This document shows, one piece after another, positions 11,829-22,904 of a stretch of DNA of 64,000 nt. This DNA is from Calonectria ilicicola (lineage: Eukaryota > Ascomycota > Sordariomycetes > Hypocreales > Nectriaceae), in the NCBI GenBank assembly GCA_020809705.1, contig CP085827.1, positions 7,440,001-7,504,000 of the forward strand. Direction: 5' to 3'. The position numbers and the translations under genes are program-made. Position 1 is the first letter of the stretch. Every line of letters begins with the position of its first letter. Under the pieces are notes generated by a model that saw only the letters and a program-made list of their open reading frames with translations, was not told where the DNA came from and made no database searches.

Positions 11829-13565
11829 TCAGAGTATCTGCTGTCTTTCTTTGAGTCTTACACGAAAGCCACTTTGCTTGACAAACCAAGCATTGTGGAG
11901 AGTCCATGGAGATTCCGGATTGACTAATTCAATCTAAATATTTCGTGGTTAAGAAACGATGCTAATGGAAGGGAATTCTGGTCTTCACTTACCTCGAATG
12001 TCCGCAGAATTGCTGGGACTAGTTTGAACATTTCAAGTAAAGAGATGTTTTTCCCAATGCAAGTCCTCGATCCCGCACCAAATGAGAACAATGCATTTTT
12101 CATGTTCGCTTGTTGCTCTGGAGTGACATCAATCCAGCGCTCAGGCCTAAATTCTGTGGGACATGCTCCAAACACTGTCTCATCACGGTGGATTACCCAT
12201 GCGGAGCAACCAACGATTGTACCACCTGGAATATGGTAGCCTCCGATATCGATTCCTTTTGGTGGCGCTACTCTCTCCAGGGGAAGACCAGCGGCTGGAT
12301 GGCATCGAAGGGCTTCGTTGATAACCGCACTGAGGTAGGGCAAGTCCCTTACCTCCTCCCAACGAACGAGCGCATCATCTCTGGTAAAGTTGCCGGAATC
12401 GTTCTCTTTCTTAATTTCATCAAGCAACCTTTCCATCTTTGAGGGGTCCCGGAGTAAATAGTAGAAAATTGCTCGCAGGGTGATTGCAGTCGTGTCTGAC
12501 CCGGCAAACATGTTTGCAACCGTGAGGGCCAGCACACGACCTTCGTGGATGAATTCTGGGTTTTTGGCCCCGGCCTCCCTGAATCTCGTTAAAAAGTCCT
12601 TCCTGGCCAGTTTGTCACTAGGGGCTTTTTCAGAAGACTGATGAGTTTCATGAGGACGAGCCGCCATCCGGGTCTTCGCGAATTTCACCACAGGTGAAGT
12701 CGAATTCCAAAGGTTGTGCTTGCTCAACCATAAAATTATTGGATTTTTCAAGAAAATACGATCCAAAATAGGCATTTGTCCAATCTGTTCTTCTTAGCCT
12801 TGGCTAGGAGTAGAGGGACCTCATATAACTCACTACTGAAACATAGTTGAGTAACCGTTCCAAGTTGTGGATAATGTGATCAACGTCGACTCCTCGGTCA
12901 ACAAATCCAAGTCTTTTCGAGTATGTTAATTCACCAATAACATCGAAAGCATAGAATTGAAGCCATGTTCCAAAGTCGCATATCCCGGCATCACCCGCTA
13001 CATCTGCGTATCGTTTCTTAAGCTGTTTCAAAAACTCTTCAGTAGTAGAGTCGACAAGATGTTCAAAGCTAACCAATGTGCTCATTGCGTAAGCATTGGA
13101 GACAGCTCGGCGTAATTTAGCATGGAATTTCTCGTCGGTGGTGTTAAACATGCTTTGCAATGCGTGGCCATTCGCAATAGTCTGTTGTACGGGATAGAAA
13201 TCCGACTTGCAATCCGTTTAATACATTTCCTAGGTAAGGGGCTATGCAAGCCAACGCACCTTTACAAAACCTGCGTTGATAGCATAAATGGTTTTCATAG
13301 CTTGTACATCACCGATAGAGACCGCACGAGGTCCGATTCTAACAACATTTCCGTATTTTTCATGTAGATCAATATGAGCTAGCTCCGGTCGGCGCCCCCA
13401 TACAACGAACACTCGCCACCAGTCAGTGAAGCCAGCAAAGAACGGACCTGGTATTTTATTTAAGCCTCCGTAAAATTTATTGATGAGGATCTTGACGCCG
13501 ATAAGACCCAAAATCCAAAGTACCAGCCCTTGGAGGGTGTGTGGAATGATATGCCCAACAATCAT
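11829..13565 (-). CDS. Cytochrome P450 monooxygenase (left block)
   Basis: Membrane-anchored haem monooxygenase of the fungal pisatin-demethylase-like type. Exons 13565-13260, 13205-12834, 12784-11989 and 11923-11829 give 522 aa. An N-terminal hydrophobic anchor (LQGLVLWILGLIGVKILI) precedes the proline hinge KIPGPF. The I-helix oxygen site is AGSDTTA, the K-helix ExxR is EALR, and the PERF-like motif is FRPERW. The haem-ligand loop is FGAGSRTCIGKNIS with Cys as axial ligand. The last exon supplies the typical tail NAWFVKQSG. It is divergent from the acyl-CoA dehydrogenase across 328 bp, suggesting co-regulation. Substrate unknown. Confidence 0.9.
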
Positions 13566-13893
13566 GTTAGATGTTTGTGATTGTAAAATTCAGTTGCTCA
13601 CAAGGTTAACTGAGCAACGGAGGGCACTGCATCCTTTTCTCTACTGAAAATTTCAGGACCTGCCGTGTAACGGATCTGTAACGGACATTGGGGTCGGATT
13701 CGCACGGAAAGGAGGGAAGGAGGGTGGGCCGAGATCCGAAAACCCGACAAATTTCCGAAACGCTGGAATCTGGAGGGTAGATAATCTTTCGTTCCCCAAG
13801 ACACACAATTACATTAAATACATTTCCTGTTTTTAAAAGACAATTCTGATCATTTAAAATATAAGAGAAGTTTAAAAAAAAACCATAGTGAAG
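13566..13893. promoter_or_regulatory. Bidirectional promoter, P450 / acyl-CoA dehydrogenase
   Basis: This 328-bp divergent promoter contains TGTAACGGA twice (13666-13674, 13677-13685), giving CGG-N8-CGG in direct orientation. It also has CACGGAA at 13703-13709 and the inverted repeat GTTGCTCA-N10-TGAGCAAC (13593-13618) just upstream of the P450 start. Regulatory roles are inferred. Confidence 0.5.
13593..13618. repeat. Inverted repeat 5' of the left-block P450
   Basis: Arms GTTGCTCA and TGAGCAAC are separated by 10 bp. It lies 28-53 bp upstream of the P450 start codon, in the untranslated leader or core promoter. Confidence 0.6.
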
Positions 13894-15725
13894 ATGTCAG
13901 TAATTTCCGATGAAATCAGGAGCAAATGGCTTTACGGCTCCAATTTACCATTTGCAGAGGCGCCATGGGCCCGAGGCTGCCCCAGCCCTTACTATCGAGA
14001 GAGTCACCGGAAGCTTCGACATACAATGAGAGCATGGGTAGAGAAGGTATTCATTTGATTATCTTACATGATTCATGATATTTCTTTAGTGTCGCATTAC
14101 TAAATATTCTTAGAATCTTATCCCCTACACTGAAGAATGGGAGGTGTCAGGGTCACTGCCAAAAGAACTGTACCAAAAGGCAGCAAGTGATGGATTGTTA
14201 ATGCCAATCGCATCTGGGGCGAAGATTCAGCCATCTTGGAGAAATAAATACCCCATTATAGGGGATATTCCCGCGGACGAATGGGACGGATTCCATGACT
14301 TCATCATCCATGATGAATTTGGTCGCGTTGGCGGCATTGGGTAAGATTTCGACCAAATGATGCTAGAAAGAGGACTAAGATGAGCCCTCTAGGCTTGAGA
14401 ATGGTTTAGTTGGCGGTGTGGTAAGTTCAACATACTCCATGTAATCAACAACGTCTGACTTATAGGCTATCATAGACACTAGCAGTTCCAGCTATCCAAA
14501 AGTTCGGCTCAGATAAAATAAGACAAACGTAATTGCACGCTATTGCTACCCAAAACATCTCTAACAGTGTTAAAATAACTAGGATCGTGCATGAAATCCT
14601 TTCCGGTCAATCACGTGTGGCACTGGCTATTACGGAGCCTGACGCCGGTTCGGATGTTCAGGGTCTACAGACCGAAGCTCAACTCTCCGATGACGGATCG
14701 CATTTCATAATTAACGGCCAAAAAAAGGTTCGATAACATCCAACGTCGCTCTATTACATTATTGACATGGGACACCAATTAGTGGATCACCTCTGGCATG
14801 TATGCCGACTACTTCCTGACGTTAGTGAAAGAGACCACTGGGGAGTTCACTCTTCTCATCTTACCACGAACTCAAGGTGTGACCACAAAGCATATGACAA
14901 TGTCGGGTTCTACATCCACAGGTACGGCTTTTGTCGATTTTGAGGATGTAAAGGTCCCGCTGGATATGGTTATCGGTGAGCGTGGGAAGGGTTTCAAATA
15001 CATTGTCTCCAATTTCAACCATGAGGTACTAGATTATGGATCACCTCCAATTGAAACAGTTCTAACTCAGTACAGAGGCTTTTTATCGGCTTCCAAGCAC
15101 TTAGATGTGCCAGAGTCTGCCTGGAGGATTCCATAGGGTAAGTTTGCTTGATATTATTTGTTTCTCTTGCCTTATTCACAATATCTGAAGTTATGCACTG
15201 AACCGAGAAACCTTTGGCAAACATTTGACGGATCACCGTAAGTTGCTCCGGAAATACTCAAATCACAAAAAATATTGATTAGAATAATAGCTGTTATTCG
15301 ACTCAAATTCGCCAACATGAGCAGAGAAACTGAAGCATTACAATCATGGATCGAGGTAACGAAACCTATAAGACCGAAAAGAAAAGCCACTAATGCCCCG
15401 GAATCAGAGCCTCATCTATCAACTCTCGCAACTATCTCCAGCTGAAGGAGAATTTTTATTAGCTGGTACAACAGCCCAGCTGAAAGCCCATGCTGGAATC
15501 GTTTTAGAGCATGTGGTGAGAGAAGCTATCCAAATCATGGGAGGTGTGGGGTTGACAAGAGGTGGTCGCGGTGCCCGAGTCGAGCGTATTTGGCGGGACG
15601 TTAAGGCTATTACTGTTCCGGGAGGCAGTGAGGAAATTCTTTTAGATCTAGCAGCACGCAGAGCTCTCAAGATTACCAAAGAGCTCCGACAACAAGCGAA
15701 GCAGGCTACTAAAAGTCGTATATAA
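13894..15725 (+). CDS. Acyl-CoA dehydrogenase-like flavoprotein
   Basis: FAD enzyme that would introduce or act at the alpha-beta bond of an acyl-CoA. Ten exons (13894-14046, 14114-14340, 14393-14420, 14476-14528, 14583-14727, 14783-15025, 15076-15137, 15191-15237, 15291-15355, 15408-15725) give 446 aa. Motifs are ALAITEPDAGSDVQG in the FAD/substrate region, INGQKKWITSGMYADYF, GERGKGFKYIVSNFNHER, YALNRETFGKHLTDHPV, and the C-terminal IMGGVGLTRGG with VPGGSEEIL. The nine introns are 50-67 nt and each join restores the family pattern; unspliced reading gives only fragments. The protein ends Ser-Arg-Ile, a weak PTS1-like tripeptide. With the CoA ligase it suggests a peroxisomal CoA-ester pathway. 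Confidence 0.87.
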
Positions 15726-18680
15726 TGTCTCACAAAATGTAACAGGGCGGCACTTAGTGAGATAGTCAGGCAGAGCAAACGTAGGTTCCTATTGAATACG
15801 AGACTAAAGCTGGATCCTTCTTTCTTCTAGCTATTCCTCTTACTTTTAATAGAAGCTGAAAAGGCTACTGTGTCCTGTTGTGCCTATGGGGCCCGGGCCC
15901 TGCTGTCTTAGATCTCAAGGGATGAAGTCATCCCTTCGGCTGGGGGAGCCTGCGTTACACAAACACAGCGGTGGGAAAGGTGAAAATTGCTCTCGAGCCC
16001 TTTTCCTATCCAGATTTAGAATTTCAGGTCATTAGGTGCAACCGAATATTGATCGCAATTTTATTACATATGACGCACCGCAAGATTAAGCACTACAAGC
16101 TCACATGTTTCCCTACAAGACCGTTAATGAGAGATTCCCACACCTCGAACCTCAAATACTTCCGATTTATCTCCCTGTCACATAGAAAGAGGACCTTTTT
16201 CCTAGGTGCAAAGATCAGTTACCGCTAAGGCAAAAGATCAAGCAATGAATGCAGTTACCGCATTCATTGGGTCCAGTACATCTGATTATAACAGTACCTG
16301 TGCGGTCCCCGCACAGCGCCTTGTTACACTCCCTTGATCATCAATAACTTTACATAAATCGATTTAATAGCACAGGAATGTATTGGAGAGCACATTGAAG
16401 TATATGTAAATTACTAAGCCTGCGGCAGTACTTTGACGCCTGCCATACGAGACGGGCCTGGATAGGAAAGGAATTATTATTATTCATAAACTCTACGTGA
16501 ATCTATATCACGCGACTTTCTTGTTGTATTGATTCTATTTACACAACGAAAATTCTGATTACTCTCCATCTTCTAAGTTGTTTATGGGCACTGCCCAGTT
16601 GGAGGTATTGGGGGTCAATCAATACCAACAGCACAGGAATATTAAATTAAAATGGTCAGTCCCATCCTTGGTAATGACAGTTCTTAAAATAGAAAAGTGT
16701 AGAACGCGTGTAACTAATATGTAGATTTTGAACCTCAGCAACAGATGAATCAACGGACACGGAGCTGGTGGGAATCAGGCCCATGCGAGTATGTTAATCC
16801 GATAAGTCGTAAGCCTCACTGCCGAGCGACTACCTGCATCTTGAATCCTCCAAATTTGCAGCAGCATGAGGCCTAATTTCCACAAGATCGTCAAAGGCCC
16901 CGGTCTCTAAGCTCGCTCTCGCTTATTTGAATCCATCGTGAAATACTTTCGTACAGCAATCCATTGCCATTGAATTTTATTTATAGGGGGCTGACAGGAC
17001 GTGGCGCAGAGGCTGCAGAAGTCAGCTCGCTTCAGTGGTCCCCACGATAAGCAGGCACTACCGTGGGATCTGGACCCCTGGCAATACACAAATGTTTCTT
17101 GCCGCTTCAAGCTAGCGCTGCACATATTGGCAATTACATATAGCGAAAAATCAGGGTAGAGATGAATCCTTCCATTATTCCTTTGAGAGTTGCTTCTACG
17201 AAAAAAAAAAAAAATCAGTGCAGAGCATGGCGAGACAAGACGAATGGGAAAGAGCCTAGCACAAGGAAACATGGTTTTTCTTTTATGGCTATCTAAAGCA
17301 AAAGAAATACCGCTACGCATTAAATTCATTCCAAGTCACCAATCGTCGGATTCGTGTTTTCGCATGTTTAATGATGAACGGCTCCTCGTTAGCCGGGCGC
17401 ATTTGAATGTGGCATAGCAGTCTAAAATGGTTAGCGCCAAGCCTGCGGAGTCAACAATGGAACATGGATTGCAGTCAGTTGTCCCATAACACTTCGTAAT
17501 GTCTCATTTCATGTGTACATCTCCGCGCCCGATCTCCGTTGCAGATTCCCTGCATGGGTAAGGGTCCCCTGTCCATGTTGGAAGGCTGCCAACAGGGGTG
17601 CATCTAAAAAGCCCGTTTCTGGTGAGTTCAGTTCTTAAGAGCCAGGTTTACAACATGGACTTGTCTCACAAATGAATAAACTGGATGAGGAGCGGTCCGG
17701 GTAATACAATTACCATATATACCTAGGCAAGATGATATAGCACGAAAGTTTAACAAATTGAAACCTGAAGAAACGAACTAGGATCCCCAACATCGGTCAA
17801 TTTGTTTTTTTTTTTGTAGCTTGAATGGTACGATCATCACTTGGCAACAAAGAGGACGAATAATACGCCATTTCTTGGCGCTTTACGTCGAGTAGTTTAT
17901 CCCCTCAATTGTTGGTCACATTACGACAAAATAATTGACAAGTCGAAATGCATGCCCCGGTTCGGTTGGAATACCTCATAACGAATGGTGATCGTTTGAT
18001 TTTAGATGGGGCCAAATCTACCGTGTTCTGGGTATTTTTATCGTACCTTCCTGTTCCTGTCTCCATGTCAATATGAAAATGATTATCCTGGAAAGTGTGA
18101 GTTCCAATGCCCGGTCTCTCTGTGTCGTTTTTCTGTGGTGCATATTCACATCGAGGATTGCAGCTGACATGGACGGAGTACAAGCTTTGGCTCCAGTGGG
18201 GTGTTCATCTCCTGTAATTTAGCGTGAATAACCCCTGCAACTACCCTGCTACCTTAGTCATGCACGAGATCCAATTGTGGGGCCAAGGCTGACGACATAA
18301 TTTTCGTCTTTTGGTTCGTAAAACACCAAAAATGTCAAGGCAAAAGAAATCACTACGCCTGGGGGTCTCAAAGGATCGCCTAAAAAGTAATCTATATTAA
18401 ATGCAAATTCATAGTGCCTATTCAGATAAAGTGGTTAAACAAATATGTACAAGGAATGCTACTCGTAGGAAATTCTAGATGCGGCGGATCTATACGTGTT
18501 CTGTTTCGGCGTGAAACCATTATAATCTTGATGCGAGGAGAGAACCAGCTTCATCGCTACCAAGACCGATGACAAAGGAAACCTCCCAGAATGTACAATG
18601 AACCTTGCGTGTGAGCATGTGTGAGCGTGAGTGAGATACGAAAAAACAAGAGAGAGTAGAGCCGTGACAAATGATGAAGC
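15726..18680. other. Gene-poor gap between the two blocks
   Basis: Nearly 3 kb with only short, unconvincing ORFs on either strand. No splice-joined protein family, tRNA or transposon end is recognisable to me. It has AT-rich patches and homopolymers (poly-A near 17200, poly-T near 17806). The right end probably holds the 3' untranslated region of the NRPS9-type gene. It is the natural boundary between two clusters. Confidence 0.45.
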
Positions 18681-21139
18681 TTATGCGGCAAGGCGCACAG
18701 ATAATGAAGCGATGGTAGGGTGCTGAAGAAGATCCGCCACAGTGATGGCCATACCATATTCTCCAGCAGCAGCGGCCACCTTCATGGCGAGGATGGAGTT
18801 GCCACCAATGCGGAGGAAGTGGTCGTGGATGCCGATGCCAGATGCTTGGACACCAAGAACTGAGGCCCAAACGGCTTGAAGGCGCTGCTCTCGGTCGTTG
18901 GTTGGGCTGACCTTGTCATCTTCATTCACTCCCTGCAGAGCAGAGACCTTGCTTTCCAGGATTGTTGGAGCAAGTTGCCTCAGAATCTTGCGGTCGGTCT
19001 TTCCCGAGATGGTCAGGGGGATACGGTTGATGGGGATGAAAATTTCTGGCACCATGTAAATGGGTGCAGCTTTAGACAGAGCAGCTGTGACAGAGGCACG
19101 TGTGTTCTGAACAAAAGAGATGGCGGCCTCATCGAGGGCCACAGCCTGGTTAGCAGTGGCTTTGTCACCCCTGCCAGCAGAAGGAGCAACAAATGCAGCC
19201 AGTGTCTTGCGGGCCTCGGGGCCAATCTCAACGACCTCTGCAACCACGTCAACAGAGGGGAGGGCCTGGCGCAGATGGTGCTCAACCTCACCAAGCTCAA
19301 TTCGCTGTCCACGAAGCTTGGACTGTGTGTCCTTGCGGCCGTGCAGACTGATGGAGCCATCGGCGTTGTAGTAGCCAAGATCGCCGGTGAGGTAGAGACG
19401 TCCGTACTCCTGGCTGGCAAGCATCTGCTGTCGCCACGTAGGGGGAGCAACAAATCTAGGCTTGCCCTGCTGCTGACCGATGTAACCGAGAGCAACACCA
19501 TAGCTCTCAACCATGACCTCACCAACGGCACCGAAGGGGAGTAGAGTGTTGTGGTTGTCAGGGTGGACGATCCACATACGAGCTCCAGTGGTGGGGCCGA
19601 TGTTGCAAGGGTTGCTGTCCATGTGCAGGGGTTCCGTGGCCGTGTCCCAAAGGCTAGACTCAGTCATGCCCCACGTGTTAATGAGGTTGACCTTGTCACA
19701 AAGGCTCTGAAGGGTGTCTCTGTCCATGGGCTCACCTCCCAGCATCAGGTACTTGAGAGTGGGGGCGTGCTCGGGTTTCAGTTGGCTAGCAACGGAAGGT
19801 GTGAGGAAGGCGTGGGTAGCCTCCAGAGCCTGAATTTCCTTGTTGAGATCATTCAATCTCCCGGCCTCCGAGGGAATGCAAACACAACCACCAGCATAGA
19901 GAGTGGCAAAGATCTCAGAAACACTAACGTCAAAGCTAGGGGAGACAAACTGAAGGCATCTTGTCTCCTCGTCCATGTGCATAGGACCAAGCAGGTCAAC
20001 TGCACCAGTGCAGATGGCAGCGTGGTCGTGCATGACACCCTTAGGTGTACCAGTGCTTCCCGAAGTGAAGAAGCAAGTGGCCAGGCCAGATGGGCGGTTT
20101 ACGGGAACGAACTTGCGGTTAGAGGGTTGCATGCAAATCTCCTGCATGTTCTTGATGCAGTAGACTGCAGGGTTGATCTTACGTCTGCTCTTTGGGGGAA
20201 GATTTGTGAAGTAGGCCTTGGCAGAAATTTGCATGAGAATGCTGTTGATGCGGGTAGGAGGCATCTTGGGGTCCATGGGCACATAAACACCACCAGCCTT
20301 CAGGATACCAATGAGAACAACAGTGTTCCAGAACGACTTCTCCATCACTGAGGGGATGAAGTCGCCCTCCCTTACACCCATGAGACGAAGGAAGTTGGCA
20401 ATCTTGTTTGAGTACTCATCGAGCTTCTGGTAGGTGAGGCTGCCATCCCAAGCGCAGACAGCAGAGGCAAATGGTCTGGACTTGGCGTGCGCCATGACTA
20501 CTTGGTGAAAAGCTTCATTTTGCTTAGTGAGGGCCTGCTTGTTGTATCGCTCATACGACTTGAGGTCGTTCCAGTTGATAAGGTTCAGCTCATTGACTCG
20601 GCGGCCAGCGTCGAGTGAGCCAGAGCAAAATCCTTGCCAGACGGTAGAAAAAGCGTTGAGGAGGGCACGAGCAGTTTCCCTGTTGCCGGGGTTGGGCTGA
20701 ACTACATGAGCCATGAAGTTGCCCAGGCCCTGGGTGAGTACCAAGATGTACTTGGTCTAGAAAATTGGTCAGCGCAAAGGGGATCTACGGTAGAGAGGAA
20801 GAAAAGACATACCTCATCGCTAACTTTGGGAATTGCTAATCCGGAGCGTGTGATGGCGATGTAGAAAGGATCTTCTGTCTTGGTCTGCTCCGACACGGCC
20901 GGAAGCCCCTTGGGGGCAAACAAGTCACCGAGAGTTGTGGTCTCGGCGAAGTCGACTAATCGGCGGCTGAGATCCCATCGTCCTTCACGCTCCTGAAGGC
21001 AGTGGAGTGTCCATCCGTTGGAGTTGAAGTAAAGTTGAACTACGCTCGCCCAAATAGCATGGCTAACGCGTTCAAGGTCGTCGAGTTTTCCATTAAGGAC
21101 AATTCTGTCCGTTTCGGCGTAATAGTCTAGCGAAGGCAT
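18681..21139 (-). CDS. NRPS9: Stand-alone A-T loading NRPS (NRPS9 type)
   Basis: Single adenylation-thiolation protein of about 800 aa that would activate and carry the starter unit (GABA or guanidinoacetate in the fusaoctaxin model). Exons are 21139-20813 and 20756-18681. Residues 1-180 resemble the C-terminal half of a condensation domain, without a catalytic HHxxxDG. The A domain (about 190-690) shows SGSTGTPKGV, SFDVSVSE, the degenerate GMTE block in INTWGMTESS, YLTGDLGYYNADGS, LRGQRIELGEVE and ISGKTDRK. The T domain (about 715-790) has IGGNSILAMK with the phosphopantetheine serine. No C, E, TE or R domain follows, so the product must pass to another protein. The dead first A domain of the giant NRPS supports transfer in trans. 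The name rests on cluster content. Confidence 0.88.
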
Positions 21140-22904
21140 TCTGAAGAAGAGGTTGCACTGCAACGAAACAAAAAAGAGTGTGTGATGAATCTCCTTGACT
21201 AAAATCAAACGAATCTCTGGAGCTCTCCGGACGTTATATGTCGTCTGAAGTTGCGGAAGTCTAAAACATACCGTCTAGAAACACGCCCAGCCGTGAGCCG
21301 CAGACGTATTTCAAAACCGACCGGAAGTGACGGTGCATGGGGGAGCCTGGATTATGCTGCCAAGGACATTCCTAAGGTTTATGCAGAGTCATCTGCTGAA
21401 TCCAAATGATCCCTGGTAGATGCCATTTAGAGTGTGGTCTGACCAGGCCGGCAGCCTGCCATATGCAGAGTCAGCATGCAAGGTCACCAAGATCCTTGCT
21501 AGAACCGCGTGACGATGTGGTGCTAGCAGGCCCACAGACGCGTTCCTGCAGTTCCTCGGGGGGCTGACGGCTACTAGCGCGGCCCACACCACCATCACCA
21601 AGAGCTCGGAGTGCGCGAAACTCTAAGGATTGCCTCACCTCTGGACAAGATATAGAATCCTTCGGTTTCTGGAAAACATACTATTCCAGCTAGGATCTGG
21701 CCAAAGTTTCAGCTATCCGTGTCAGACCAGTCACCTGCATTCTGGAAGCTGTACGATTCGAGCTAGCTTCTTGTCAAGGTTCACCCATCTGGTGCCATGC
21801 GGTCATCCGGATTCTGGAAACCGGTTCTTTTGGGTTAGGCAGTTCGGGATCGGGACGACATGAAACACCAGGCTGCTGCCGCAGTCGTCCGACCCGAAGC
21901 ACGGTTCAGGAAATTCGTATCAGATATAAGGATCAGCGGGTAGCTTACTCATTCAGTGTAAGTAACGTGAATTAAGGATTTAATATAACCGTATTGAGAT
22001 TTGGAATCCATCTGGAACATATCTCATCGAGGTCACTACGTCATAATACCATCGATTCTATCTTAAATCATGTCTTGCCGCTGCCATGCCAGCGGCCGCT
22101 GTCAGCGGGCGTATGTCAGCGGAGGTTGTCAGCGGCCACCGCCAGCATCTCAATCCGTCTCCAGAATAGAACATTTGAAGCCAAGGGCATTGCTTCGCCC
22201 CCTCCTTAATCCGAGGCTGATCAATCAATCCTTAGGTAGAATCCAGCAAATCCTTAGTTCTATAATTAGTTTGCCAGCTCACGCAGCTGCTGATTATCAT
22301 CTCCAGAATATCGTGAGATGTTTCATGTCCTAGATGGCCCTACTGGCTTGGTGTCGTGGGGAAAATTCCATCCTGCGTAGAGTCTCCCCCAGAGATCCAC
22401 AAGCAGACCCTTTGTAGACAGATCCCACACACGCGACCCATTCCATACAGGGGCCAGCTTTCGTCTTTACAGCTTGGAATAGCTATCTGTTGCTGTGCCT
22501 AACCATCCTATCTCCGGTCTTCGCCGCGGGGCGCCCACGTTTCCACATTTAGTGCGCAAGTTCAGCCCAGAGGTCACTGTGCCTAAATAGGAAGGAAGCT
22601 ATACCACTGGAATTGCAGGCAGCAGCCCTTGTAGATCTACTAAAAATGGAGGCGCACAATTACAACATCACCCACCACTAAGTCACAACGTCTTCAGAGG
22701 CGGGGATGGAAGAAAAATAAACGTAAAATTAAATAAAAAAGAGTAGTATGTATTGACGACATGCTAATTCAGGTCGACTCCCATTCATCAGTTCAAGTGA
22801 AATACCCATGTACCCAGTTCTATATATCATACAAGTTGAAAATGCACAAATGGAAATTAAAGAGTGTAAAAAGTATCATCAGACCCCAGACGCTAGCCTC
22901 CAAA
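21140..22904. promoter_or_regulatory. NRPS9-type promoter and ABC gene 3' flank
   Basis: About 1.77 kb without a supported gene. It contains ATGCAGAGTCA at 21381 and ATGCAGAGTCAGCA at 21463-21476; the latter 14-mer recurs upstream of the Fgm1-type P450. It also contains three TGTCAGCGG copies (22100, 22114, 22127). Short ORFs are not protein-like. Confidence 0.45.
22088..22135. repeat. Short direct repeats of (TG)TCAGCGG
   Basis: TGTCAGCGG occurs at 22100-22108, 22114-22122 and 22127-22135, with a related GCCAGCGG at 22088-22095. It lies in the intergenic region upstream of the NRPS9-type gene. Whether it is a factor-binding array or a simple repeat is unknown. Confidence 0.6.

Noticed and set aside
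13894..15725. Acyl-CoA dehydrogenase as a pseudogene
   Set aside because: All apparent stops and shifts fall in nine short GT-AG introns; the spliced frame is intact.
15726..18680. Transposon or tRNA in the gap
   Set aside because: No terminal repeats, transposase fragments or cloverleaf sequence could be recognised.
18876..20351. Long plus-strand ORFs of 222 and 266 codons opposite the NRPS9-type gene
   Set aside because: They lie antisense to a strongly conserved A-T protein and show no domain pattern; codon bias explains them.
9221..22316. ToxE tox-box (ATCTCNCGNA) matches for the bANK factor
   Set aside because: By eye I found only 9-of-10 matches (9221-9230 and, reversed, 22307-22316), not clearly above chance.
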